Assembly (NCBI RefSeq): GCF_027474825.1
Contig: NZ_CP107030.1
Location: 744,001-808,000 of the forward strand
DNA from: Maribacter halichondriae
GTDB taxonomy: Bacteria; Bacteroidota; Bacteroidia; Flavobacteriales; Flavobacteriaceae
Direction: 5' to 3'
DNA: 64,000 bases
Shown: piece by piece, positions 16,422 to 25,102 of the stretch
Layout: each line of letters begins with the position of its first letter
Position numbering within the stretch: the stretch's first letter is position 1
The notes under the pieces: generated by a model
What the model saw: only the letters and a program-made list of their open reading frames with translations
The model's database searches: none
What the model was told of the DNA's origin: nothing
Position numbers and translations under genes: made by a program

Positions 16422-18460
16422 ATGCTATTAGGGGAACTTTATTTTAGACCTAGAAAGGGATACCTATATCTCCTCTTTTTTAGCTTTTTGGTGACCCTGA
16501 ATGCCCAAGAATTAACAGGTGATTGGACAAGTAACGGTAGTAACAGAACTGCATCGGCTTGCGGCACAACCATTTCAACTGAAGTTTCCGATGAGCAAAA
16601 TGGTGCGTTTGTCACCTTTGGTGCCGACCCCATTGATTGCAATATGCCGAACACGTACTCCAACAACACTGTTGTAGGCCAACCTGCACTGGCACCTTTT
16701 TTGGGGTATGGTACAACGAGTGGTAGTGCGGTCCTAACCTTTAATTTCAGTGAACCGGTCACCGACCCTATACTACATATAGATCGGTTGGGAGGAGGGT
16801 CTGATGTTGGATCAGGAGGCGCCGTTTTTTCAACCTCAGCCCTACTGACAATGATTACGCCAAATATTACATTACAACGTCTATCCGGAAATGGGCCTCA
16901 TTTTGAAGTCAATACCAATGCAATTACTCGTACAACAGGTCAAGTACTTCCTCCTGGAATCAATACGGAATGTGGTGTCGAAACCGATGGAGTAGCTGCA
17001 GGGTCAATACAACTTATAGGTACTTTTGCGAGCGTTTCCTTCAGATTTGAAAGAAATGGTTCCGGAGGTGATGCCGATGCGATAGAAGTGGTTTGGGAAT
17101 TGAACTGCGCTCCACCCCCACCGCCCCCTTCACTTGATTTTGACAATGATGGCATTCCAGATGTAGACGATCTTGACGACGACAATGACGGTATTCTCGA
17201 TACGGTCGAACAAAATGGAATTCCCACCTTAGATACCGACAGTGATGGACTAATCGATGCTTTCGATCTCGATAGCGATAATGACGGTTGCGATGATGTC
17301 ATAGAAGCCGGTTTCGAGGATCTGGATGGCAATGGTACCTTGGGCACGGCACCAGATGATGTAGATGCCAATGGGCTTATCATCAACGCCGTTGATGGCT
17401 ATACGACGCCAAATGACCTTGATGCGAATTCAATTTTTGACTTTCAGGAGGTTTCTACTCCTGCGATACTTCAAAACCCCTTCGACGAAGTGCTTTGCGA
17501 AGATGAAAATGCGCAATTTCAGGTATTGGTTGTCAACTCAAATACTATTACCTGGGAAATAAGTACCGATAACGGTGCATCATGGAGTGACGTTCCCGAT
17601 AATGGTTCTTATGATGGCATAAACACGGAAACGCTGAACATTCTGAACACCGAATTGGCCGACAATGGCAATTTATTCCGGATTAGAGTAGAGACCTTGG
17701 GATCGGTTTGCGACCCCGAAATTTACTCCGAACCTGCTGAACTAAGGGTATTACAAGCTGCAAATTCGGGGCAGGACACCGAACTTGAAGTGTGTGCCAA
17801 TGACAGTCCGATTGATTTGTTGGAGCTATTGGGGGCAGGCGTTGATCCAGGAGGAACCTGGAGTCCAGTATTGAATTCGAACAATAATTTATTCGACCCA
17901 TCATCGGATAGTGCAGGAACCCATACGTATACTGTTGGGTCCGGTGCTTGTCAATCAAGTTCTACCGTGGAAATCACAATTGGTGAAGGGCCGGTAATCG
18001 AGGCCGTTGATATTTTGGATGTAAACAACAATATTCAAGTGGTCATATCGGTATCCGAACCCAACACAACGGAGTACTCCATTGATGGCATTACTTTTCA
18101 GAACGAAAATACCTTTGAAAATCTAGGGGAGGTGAATATACCATATACGCAAGGTCTTTGAACGGATGCGGAACCGCGACCGAAATCATTGAAATTAACG
18201 GTATCGTTGACTACCCCAAGTTTTTCACTCCCAACCAAGACGGTGTAAACGATACCTGGCAAATTGAACAAATTAGAATACCCGATACGCGAACGTACAT
18301 CTACGATCGCTACGGTAAATTATTAGCCGTGCTTATTGGAGAAGATGAACGTTGGGACGGTACCTACCGCAATCGACGAATGCCTTCTACCGATTATTGG
18401 TTTAAAGCGGTTTCGAACGAAGAAATTATTCTCAAAGGACATTTTTCGCTCAAACGTTAG
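16422..18460 (+). CDS. T9SS type-B sorted protein with thrombospondin-type-3-like repeats (one-base break near 18150)
   Basis: After a signal peptide (FFSFLVTLNAQ) comes a beta-rich N-terminal domain with spaced cysteines. A Pro run follows, then acidic calcium-binding-like repeats (DFDNDGIPDVDDLDDDNDG, DTDSDGLIDAFDLDSDNDG; about residues 240-330), Ig-like modules (LFRIRVETLGSVC) and a gliding-motility C-terminal domain (FFTPNQDGVNDTWQI, RTYIYDRYGKLLAV, TDYWFKAV). The frame stops at 18161, while the C-terminal domain is open in another frame from about 18140 (ARSLNGCGTATEI). Adding one base near 18147-18152 joins them into about 679 residues. It is probable extracellular T9SS cargo, perhaps an adhesin. 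Confidence 0.75.
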
Positions 18461-18569
18461 TCATTCTGTCTAGATACTTCACATTATCATGAACTCATCA
18501 AACTTTTTAATCAGTGTTTGAATTGTTGAATTCAGATTGGTCAAAAAACCATAAAATTGTCGGATTGAT

Positions 18570-18577
18570 TACCTTTG
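18570..18577 (+). promoter_or_regulatory. -7 promoter element TACCTTTG before map
   Basis: This is an exact TAnnTTTG match 7 bases before the map ATG at 18585, so the 5' leader would be very short or absent. Confidence 0.45.
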
Positions 18578-18584
18578 CAGGCTT

Positions 18585-19393
18585 ATGGTAAAATTGAAGA
18601 CACCTGAAGAAATAGAATTGATGCGCGAAAGCGCATTGGTCGTATCTAAAACCTTGGGGATGCTGGCCTCCGAAATAAAGCCGGGAGTGAATGCACTATA
18701 CCTTGATAAGTTGGCCGAGGAATTTATTCGTGAACAAGGGGCGGAACCTGGTTTTCTGGGTATGTACGATTTTCCGAACACTTTGAATATAAGTCCCAAT
18801 GCACAAGTGGTGCACGGTATTCCAAACAAAGAACCTTTGAAGGAAGGAGATATAATTTCTGTAGATTGCGGTTCTCTAAAAAATGGATTCTACGGGGACC
18901 ATGCCTATACTTTTGAAGTGGGCGAAGTGGCCCCAGAAGTCAAAAAACTATTACAGGTGGCCAAAGAGTCGCTTTATCTCGGCATTCGACAATTCAGATT
19001 GGGTAACCGGGTAGGCGATGTTGCATTCGCAATTCAGAGTCATTGTGAAAGCCACGGTTATGGGGTTGTACGTGAGTTGGTCGGTCATGGTCTCGGAAAA
19101 AAACTGCACGAAAGTCCTGAAATGCCCAATTACGGAAAACGCGGTAGGGGGAAAAATTTGCCGAAGGTATGGTAGTCGCCATAGAACCCATGATCAATAT
19201 GGGCACTAAAAACATAAAACAACTCAAAGACGGTTGGACCATTCTTACGGCCGACGGCAAGCCCAGTGCACATTTTGAACATAACGTGGCCATCGTCAAC
19301 GGGAAACCTGAATTGCTTTCCACCTTTCAATATATTTACGATGCGCTCGGAATAAGCAGTAATGAGGAAGATGAATACCGGCAGAAAAAATAG
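18585..19393 (+). CDS. map: Type I methionine aminopeptidase (one-base break at 19152-19156)
   Basis: Removes the N-terminal Met from new proteins. The first frame (MVKLKTPEEIELMRESALVV, VDCGSLKNGFYGDHAYTF, VRELVGHGLGKKLHESPEM) supplies two metal-binding Asp residues and the His. It then runs off after YGKRGRGKN. The rest (GMVVAIEPMINMGTK, GWTILTADGKPSAHFEHNVA), with two metal-binding Glu residues, is in the next frame. One additional A in the A5 run at 19152-19156 restores the expected GRGKKFAEGMVVAIEP and a 269-residue protein of normal length. Map is essential, so a sequencing error is by far the likeliest cause. Confidence 0.9.
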
Positions 19394-19411
19394 AAGTGTG
19401 ACCTCCGCAAT

Positions 19412-20176
19412 ATGAAAAAAGTCTTCAAGCATATCTTGAATACCATTCCCAGACCAATTTTAATTAAGCTTAGCTATTATGCACGCCCTATTTTGGCATG
19501 GTCGTACAGAGGTTCAAAGTTTACCGATCCCATTGATGAACGTTCATTTAAAAGTTTTCTTCCGTACGGTTATGAAAAGCCCCGTGAGAATGTACTTTCC
19601 CCCTCTACCTTATCGTTGGAGCGTCATCGATTACTTTGGCTGTATTTGAAAAACGAAACTGATTTTTTTTCCGATTCGCTCAAGGTATTGCATTTTGCAC
19701 CTGAGCAGGCTTTCTATAAACGTTTCAGAAAATTAAAAAACCTTGATTATACCACAACGGACCTTAACTCTCCTTTGGCCGATATCAAGGCGGATATTTG
19801 TAACCTTCCTTTTGAGGACAATCGGTTTGACGTGATTTTATGCAATCATGTTTTGGAACATATTCCCGATGACACGGCTGCCATGAAAGAACTTTATAGG
19901 GTCTTAAAACCAGGTGGTTGGGGCATTTTTCAAATTCCCCAAGATCTAAAACGTGAGAGAACTTTTGAGGACAATTCCATTACCAATAAAAGAGAACGTG
20001 CCAAAATCTTTGGGCAATACGACCATGTACGCATCTATGGAAGGGATTATTTTGATAAACTTCGATCTATGGGGTTTGCCGTTAAAGAGGTGGATTATAC
20101 GGCTATACTGCCTGCCGGGGAGGTCGAAAAATATCGATTGGCAAGAGGGGAAATTATACCCTTGGTTAGAAAGTAA
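19412..20176 (+). CDS. Class I SAM-dependent methyltransferase
   Basis: This 254-residue protein has the Rossmann methyltransferase pattern. VLHFAPEQAFYKRF takes the place of the motif I glycine-rich loop, acidic motif II is in DYTTTDLNSPLADIKADICN, and LPFEDNRFDVILCNHVLEHI and ELYRVLKPGGWGIFQIP are the Methyltransf_11 signature. An N-terminal hydrophobic stretch (PRPILIKLSYYARPILAW) may associate with membranes. The substrate is unknown. It lies 18 bases after map and is convergent with apbE, with no gap between the two stops. Confidence 0.75.
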   Translation: MKKVFKHILNTIPRPILIKLSYYARPILAWSYRGSKFTDPIDERSFKSFLPYGYEKPRENVLSPSTLSLERHRLLWLYLKNETDFFSDSLKVLHFAPEQAFYKRFRKLKNLDYTTTDLNSPLADIKADICNLPFEDNRFDVILCNHVLEHIPDDTAAMKELYRVLKPGGWGIFQIPQDLKRERTFEDNSITNKRERAKIFGQYDHVRIYGRDYFDKLRSMGFAVKEVDYTAILPAGEVEKYRLARGEIIPLVRK

Positions 20177-21184
20177 TTATTTCACCACCAACTCCTCAAA
20201 CCCCTCGGTCATAAACTCTTGGGTATCTCCATGCTCATCGATATAGACGATATATCCGTCCAATTCTCTTTGTTGGCTCAAAAGTTTAAAAGACTCATCG
20301 AGATCCATGGCCATAAATGCGGTCGCAAAGGCATCGGCCTCTGCGCAGGTATTTGCCAAAACCGTGGCACTTAATGTGTTGCCGCTTTTGGTATATCCGG
20401 TTTTGGGGTCAACGGTATGCACATATCTTTTTCCCGTCTTTTCGTCGACCCTGAACTTTCTATAGTTTCCTGAAGAGGCCAATGCACGATTTTTTAAATA
20501 GATTGTTTTTTTCAACTCGCGCCGGGTTTCCATTTCAGGATCATCGATACCGACGACCCAAGGCTTCCCCTTATTTTGATTTTCACCCTTGGCTACCAGT
20601 TCTCCTCCTACCTCCAGCAGATAATTCCGTATGCCTTTGCCATCGAACATCTTGGCCAAACGATCTATGGCATAGCCTTTCGCCACGGCATTAAAATCAA
20701 AGTAAATATCAGGATGGCCTTTTTGAACCGTTCCCTTTTCAGAAATAGCCACTTTGTCAAACCCAACGAGATGTAACAGACTGTCTACGGCGGTACTATC
20801 CATTGCCATTTGCTCTTCTGGGCCAAAGCCCCAAGCATTGACCAAAACGCCCACTGTGGGATCAAAATAGCCGTTGGTCTTCTCGAAGACATTTTTGGAC
20901 AGCATGAAAACCTCCTCGAACATTTCGTCGACCACAAGAGTAGAATCTCCCTTATTTATTTTGGAAATATCAGAATCGGAAATATAAGTCGACAAGGAAC
21001 GGTTAACCGCTTGAAAAACTGAATCTATCTCTATTTGATAGTCTACCTCATCTTCCGCGAAATAGATAAGGCTATACGAAGTACCCAGGGCGGCACCTGT
21101 GCTACGATTCTCTACGAGTTCTCCACTTGTCGAGGCGCATGAAATAAAAAGCGAAATCCCCAAAATATAACATATCCTATTCAT
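20177..21184 (-). CDS. apbE: FAD:protein FMN transferase (ApbE family lipoprotein)
   Basis: This 335-residue protein has a lipoprotein signal (LGISLFISCAS; lipidation Cys about 16), so it acts at the periplasmic side of a membrane. Family signs: ALGTSYSLIYF near the start, STYISDSDISKINKGD, YFDFNAVAKGYAIDRLAKMF, NYLLEVGGELVAKGENQNKG, WVVGIDDP, ASSGNYRKF and HTVDPKTGY, with the Mg2+-binding Asp in EADAFATAFMAM. ApbE transfers FMN from FAD to threonine in NqrB and NqrC, which are encoded just upstream. Its start overlaps the end of the 122-residue gene by eight bases, so the two are co-expressed. Confidence 0.9.
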   Translation of the reverse strand: MNRICYILGISLFISCASTSGELVENRSTGAALGTSYSLIYFAEDEVDYQIEIDSVFQAVNRSLSTYISDSDISKINKGDSTLVVDEMFEEVFMLSKNVFEKTNGYFDPTVGVLVNAWGFGPEEQMAMDSTAVDSLLHLVGFDKVAISEKGTVQKGHPDIYFDFNAVAKGYAIDRLAKMFDGKGIRNYLLEVGGELVAKGENQNKGKPWVVGIDDPEMETRRELKKTIYLKNRALASSGNYRKFRVDEKTGKRYVHTVDPKTGYTKSGNTLSATVLANTCAEADAFATAFMAMDLDESFKLLSQQRELDGYIVYIDEHGDTQEFMTEGFEELVVK

Positions 21185-21545
21185 CCTCTATTTCAATAAG
21201 TCCATCATATTCCACTATATATTCCTCGTTTAAATAGACTGGCAACGCTCGGTCAGAAGCATTTGAAAGTCCGACTCCGGCGTAATACATCAGTGCCTCA
21301 TGTTTCTGGGCATGGTCTTTCATCTTGGCCATTAAAACCTTGTCATACACTTTCGGATTTTCGGGATAAGCTACACTTCGAACCACAATAAAATGAAGCA
21401 TTTTCTCTTTCAAGCAAACAAATTGAGGGTTTTTCTTCAGCTTGCTATTCACGCCCATAAAATCATATCCTTCGGCTTCCAGTTGTCTACCGACAATATT
21501 CATTGCCAGATTATGAAGTTCCTGTTCTGTTAACGGTTTTCCCAT
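21177..21545 (-). CDS. Conserved NQR-linked protein of unknown function, 122 residues
   Basis: A soluble-looking protein: KPLTEQELHNLAMNIVGRQL, AEGYDFMGVNSKLKKNPQFV, FIVVRSVAYPENPKVYDKVL, MYYAGVGLSNASDRALPVYL, VEYDGLIEIE. I recognise it as the flavobacterial protein often mislabelled Na+-translocating NADH-quinone reductase subunit F because it accompanies the nqr genes. It has no ferredoxin or flavin-binding motif. It sits between the nqrF terminator and apbE, overlapping apbE by eight bases. A role in NQR maturation or flavin supply is an inference from position only. Confidence 0.7.
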   Translation of the reverse strand: MGKPLTEQELHNLAMNIVGRQLEAEGYDFMGVNSKLKKNPQFVCLKEKMLHFIVVRSVAYPENPKVYDKVLMAKMKDHAQKHEALMYYAGVGLSNASDRALPVYLNEEYIVEYDGLIEIEDE

Positions 21546-21555
21546 AAAAAGAACC

Positions 21556-21592
21556 TAAAAAAACCTGACAGGTTTTAAAACTTGTCAGGTTA
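21556..21592 (-). terminator. Intrinsic terminator after nqrF
   Basis: On the minus strand a stem AACCTGACA with its complement (arms 21583-21591 and 21562-21570) is followed by a run of T residues (A residues 21557-21563 on the plus strand). It lies between the nqrF stop and the 122-residue gene, so the latter and apbE are reached by read-through or a separate promoter. Confidence 0.8.
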
Positions 21593-21612
21593 AATTTTTC
21601 TTGATTATAACT

Positions 21613-22926
21613 TTATCCTCCAAAGTCGTCAAAGCGGATATGCTCATCAGGGATACCAAAATCTTCTCCCATCTTCTGTACCGCCTTGTTCATCAACGGT
21701 GGTCCGCAGAAATAAAGTTCAATATCTTCAGGAGATTCATGATGGTTCAGGTAGTTGTCGATAACACAGTTATGGATAAACCCTACGAAGCCATCTCCCG
21801 GTGCATCAATATCTTCCTTGACCTTCCAGTTGTCCTCTTCCATAGGTTCAGACAAGGCCATATAAAATTTAAAGTTGGGAAAGTCATTCTCAAGTTGTTT
21901 GAAGTGATCGATATAGAACAGTTCACGTTTTGAACGCCCACCATACCAATACGTAACCTTGCGATTCGTCTTTAAGGTTTTGAACAGATGATATAGATGT
22001 GAACGCATAGGTGCCATTCCCGCACCTCCACCAACGTAAAGCATTTCAGAATCTGACTCATTGATGAAGAATTCACCATAAGGACCTGAAATGGTCACAT
22101 CGTCTCCAGGTTTTAGAGCAAAAATATAAGAGGAGGCAACTCCCGGGTTGACATCCATCCATCCATTTTTCGAACGATCCCACGGTGGAGTCGCAATACG
22201 TACGTTCAACATGATTTCCCTTCCTTCAGCAGGATAGGACGCCATGGAATAGGCACGTTCGACCGTTTCAGGATTTTTCATCACCAAAGGCCATAGGTTG
22301 AACTTGTCCCATTCAGCTTGAAATTTATCAGGAGTTTCATGTTCTTCAGGATGCGCCGTAATATCGATATCGGAATATTTTATTTCACATTCGGGGATTT
22401 CGATTTGAATATATCCTCCTGCCTTATATCCCATATCTTCGGGAATCTCAACCACAAACTCTTTGATAAACGAAGCGACATTATAGTTACGCACTACCTT
22501 TGCAGGCCACTTCTTGATTCCGAAAACTTCTTCAGGAATGGTAATTTCCATGTCTTGCTTTACCTTGACCTGACAGGCCAATCGGGCCCCATGATTTAAC
22601 TCCCTTTTCGAGAAATGGGGCGTTTCTGTGGGTAGTGCTTCACCACCACCTGAAAGCACGTGACATTCACACTGAATGCAGGTACCACCTCCGCCACAGG
22701 CGGATGGCAAGAATACTTTTTGATTTCCCAAAGTAGATAACAAAGAGTTACCCGAGGCTACTTCAATTTTCTTTTCCCCATTGATGGTGATGGTTACTGG
22801 ACCAGAAGGAGATAATTTTTCCTTGGTGAACAACAACAGCGCTATCAATAACAATAAAAGTGTTAAGAAGGCTATTACGGTAATTAGTATGGTTCCACCC
22901 GTACTTGTAGCTAAGATCATATTCAT
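21613..22926 (-). CDS. nqrF: Na+-translocating NADH:quinone reductase subunit F
   Basis: The NADH-oxidising entry subunit, 437 residues. It has one N-terminal membrane helix (about 9-33) and a ferredoxin domain with 2Fe-2S ligands Cys77, Cys83, Cys86 and Cys118 (SACGGGGTCIQCECHV, ARLACQVKV). An FAD/NAD reductase domain follows, with RAYSMASYPAEGREI for FAD, YVGGGAGMAPMRSHLYHL for NADH and the C-terminal LYFCGPPLMNKAVQKM. Its start overlaps the nqrE stop by four bases. An alternative start at Met3 is possible. It is the last gene of nqrABCDEF, closed by the terminator at 21556-21592. Confidence 0.95.
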   Translation of the reverse strand: MNMILATSTGGTILITVIAFLTLLLLLIALLLFTKEKLSPSGPVTITINGEKKIEVASGNSLLSTLGNQKVFLPSACGGGGTCIQCECHVLSGGGEALPTETPHFSKRELNHGARLACQVKVKQDMEITIPEEVFGIKKWPAKVVRNYNVASFIKEFVVEIPEDMGYKAGGYIQIEIPECEIKYSDIDITAHPEEHETPDKFQAEWDKFNLWPLVMKNPETVERAYSMASYPAEGREIMLNVRIATPPWDRSKNGWMDVNPGVASSYIFALKPGDDVTISGPYGEFFINESDSEMLYVGGGAGMAPMRSHLYHLFKTLKTNRKVTYWYGGRSKRELFYIDHFKQLENDFPNFKFYMALSEPMEEDNWKVKEDIDAPGDGFVGFIHNCVIDNYLNHHESPEDIELYFCGPPLMNKAVQKMGEDFGIPDEHIRFDDFGG

Positions 22927-23678
22927 TCTTTTATCGCGTCGTTATATGAGATCTCTTTTTCGTCAATTTCTTCATCGACCTTGTCGGCAACTTTTTCGTC
23001 AGTTTCTTTCTGTTCGATAATCTTGGCAGAAGTGGTCTCCTCCGCTGGTGCATCATCACCACCCGTCAACATGCCACCAAAGCTCTGAAAGCCTATTCCC
23101 ATCAATCCTGTGATAATGAAGGTAATTCCCAATCCACGTAGCGGGGGAGGAACATTCGAATATCTTATTTTCTCACGAATGGCGGCAATTGCCAAAATTG
23201 CCAAAAACCATCCAATTCCTGAGCTAACTCCATAATTGAAAGCCAAGCCTAGAGTTTCAATTTCTCTGGCCTGCATAAAAAGCGAGCCTCCTAAAATAGC
23301 ACAGTTCACCGCTATCAAAGGGAGAAAAATACCCAATGAGTTATATAGTGATGGTGAAAACTTCTCAACTACAATTTCAACTAACTGTACCATAGTAGCG
23401 ATAGTCGCAATGAATAGGATGAACGATAAAAAGCTCAAATTGTAGTCCGCATATTCGGGTCCCAGCCAGGCCAGGGCGCCATCTTGTAATAAGTATTTGT
23501 CGAGCAACCAGTTCAATGGTACGGTAACGGCAAGTACGAAGATAACGGCGGCCCCTAAACCTACCGCGGTTGCCACTTTTTTCGACACGGCCAAATAAGA
23601 GCACATTCCCAAGAATACGGCAAATACCATATTGTCAATGAAAATGGATTTAAAAAATAATTCTATATGTTCCAACAT
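22923..23678 (-). CDS. nqrE: Na+-translocating NADH:quinone reductase subunit E
   Basis: Membrane subunit with about six helices. The core (FFKSIFIDNMVFAVFLGMCS, FIATIATMVQLVEIVVEKF, VNCAILGGSLFMQARE, FNYGVSSGIGWFLAILAIAA) contains the conserved cysteines of the NqrD/NqrE pair that bind an iron centre (MCSYL near the start and VNCAI). The usual family length is about 200 residues; this one is 251 because of a charged C-terminal tail (GDDAPAEETTSAKIIEQKE onwards). Such tails are known in Bacteroidota homologues. It follows nqrD by 22 bases. Confidence 0.95.
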   Translation of the reverse strand: MLEHIELFFKSIFIDNMVFAVFLGMCSYLAVSKKVATAVGLGAAVIFVLAVTVPLNWLLDKYLLQDGALAWLGPEYADYNLSFLSFILFIATIATMVQLVEIVVEKFSPSLYNSLGIFLPLIAVNCAILGGSLFMQAREIETLGLAFNYGVSSGIGWFLAILAIAAIREKIRYSNVPPPLRGLGITFIITGLMGIGFQSFGGMLTGGDDAPAEETTSAKIIEQKETDEKVADKVDEEIDEKEISYNDAIKE

Positions 23679-23700
23679 ACCGTCAGGCTTAAATTTTTTA

Positions 23701-24348
23701 TTAGTTCTCTTCTACCAATGCAGGATTTCTAGAGCGCTGTACCCAGATAATTATCCCAACAACAATTAGCGCTGCAGGTGGAATGATCATAAATCCGTTA
23801 TTTTCATATCCTGTAGCATAGAGTCCGGTTTTTGCAATGGGGTCTCCCAAAACCGGAATTCCAAATAATGTTCCTGAGCCAAGCAATTCCCTAAAGAATC
23901 CAACGATAATCAATATCACTCCGTAACCAAGCGCATTTCCGATGCCGTCAAGGAACGAACGCCAAGGACCGTTGGCCAAGGCAAATGCCTCAAAGCGACC
24001 CATAATGATGCAGTTGGTAATGATCAGTCCGACAAATACGGCCAATGTTTTACTTAGTTCGTACTGATAGGCCTTCAATACCTGATCCACAATAATGACC
24101 AATGCGGCGACAACAATCAACTGTACGATGATCCGTATTTTGGATGGAATGATATTACGCATCAGCGAAATCACGACATTACCCAGCCCGAGGACAAAAA
24201 CGACCGCAAGTGCCATAACCAAAGAAGCTTTCAATTCAGCTGTAATCGCGAGGGCGGAACATATACCCAGTACCTGTATCGTAATCGGGTTGTTATCCGC
24301 CAAGGGATCCAGAATAAGACTGGTATCTTTTTTTGAGAGTAATGCCAT
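23701..24348 (-). CDS. nqrD: Na+-translocating NADH:quinone reductase subunit D
   Basis: A 215-residue membrane subunit with about six helices and the NqrD/E signatures LGICSALAITAELKASLVMA and IITNCIIMGRFEAFAL. The two cysteines in GICSAL and TNCIIM face those of NqrE. The motif GNALGYGVILIIVGFFREL is typical. It lies two bases after nqrC and 22 before nqrE, consistent with one transcript. Confidence 0.95.
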   Translation of the reverse strand: MALLSKKDTSLILDPLADNNPITIQVLGICSALAITAELKASLVMALAVVFVLGLGNVVISLMRNIIPSKIRIIVQLIVVAALVIIVDQVLKAYQYELSKTLAVFVGLIITNCIIMGRFEAFALANGPWRSFLDGIGNALGYGVILIIVGFFRELLGSGTLFGIPVLGDPIAKTGLYATGYENNGFMIIPPAALIVVGIIIWVQRSRNPALVEEN

Positions 24349-24350
24349 AT

Positions 24351-25100
24351 TTACTGTGTTCTAATGGTTTCTAAATAAGGTTTATATAGATTGACGGTCT
24401 CTTTAATCATCGCCGACACACCATTACCGGTAATTGTCGCGCCGGCCAAAGCATCGACTTCGTTGTCATCCTTCACTTTGTTTAGAGGGTCGTTGTTGCC
24501 CTTGGCTACTTTGATACCCGCATATTGTGTACCCTTTAAAATGGTTTCTCCTGAAAAATCATCCATAAAGTAGCGCATTTTAATGTTGGCACCCAATCCG
24601 GGGGTTTCCGCTTTATGGTCAAAATATACACCTTGAACGGTCATGGTCTCGTCTACTGACACAAAGCCCCAAATAGCGTCCCAAAGGCCTTTGCCGTACA
24701 TGGGCATAATGTAAAATTTCTTTCCGTCCTTTTCCCCTACAAATAGCGGCAGTTGGTAGTCTTGACCTTTCTTTTTAGCAGCCAATTGTTTTTTCAAATC
24801 AATCAGGTACGACTCTTCCTTTGGAACGGCCTTACCATTGTCAATAACCAATTGTTCCTTGATATATTTTGAAAATTCACTCTCTACTTTATCCGTTGGG
24901 ATAAAATCAACACTACCCTCACCTTCGTTATTATTGACGCCCATCGCGTAAAGAATATTCTGCTGTTTTTCGAACCTTTCATTTTCTTGAATCTGTGGGC
25001 GAAGCCCAGATGCCAAAAAGGCTAAAATAGAACCAACGACCACTACCATAATAGCGGCGAACACGACGGTGTAAACGTTTTTATCTGTATCGATTGCCAT
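24351..25100 (-). CDS. nqrC: Na+-translocating NADH:quinone reductase subunit C
   Basis: A 249-residue subunit with one N-terminal helix (about 10-31) and a periplasmic FMN-binding domain. The covalent FMN site is the Thr in DALAGATITGNGVSAM (Thr222), modified by ApbE. Other family motifs: YGKGLWDAIWGFVSVD, TVQGVYFDHKAETPGLGANI. The length is normal. It sits two bases from both nqrB and nqrD. Confidence 0.95.
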   Translation of the reverse strand: MAIDTDKNVYTVVFAAIMVVVVGSILAFLASGLRPQIQENERFEKQQNILYAMGVNNNEGEGSVDFIPTDKVESEFSKYIKEQLVIDNGKAVPKEESYLIDLKKQLAAKKKGQDYQLPLFVGEKDGKKFYIMPMYGKGLWDAIWGFVSVDETMTVQGVYFDHKAETPGLGANIKMRYFMDDFSGETILKGTQYAGIKVAKGNNDPLNKVKDDNEVDALAGATITGNGVSAMIKETVNLYKPYLETIRTQ

Positions 25101-25102
25101 AA

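Noticed and set aside
18585..19393. map, and likewise pruA, rsmG, ubiE, tamL and pnp, as pseudogenes
   Set aside because: Each has a single one-base break, nearly always at a homopolymer, with full conservation on both sides. Several are essential, so sequence error is more likely than decay.
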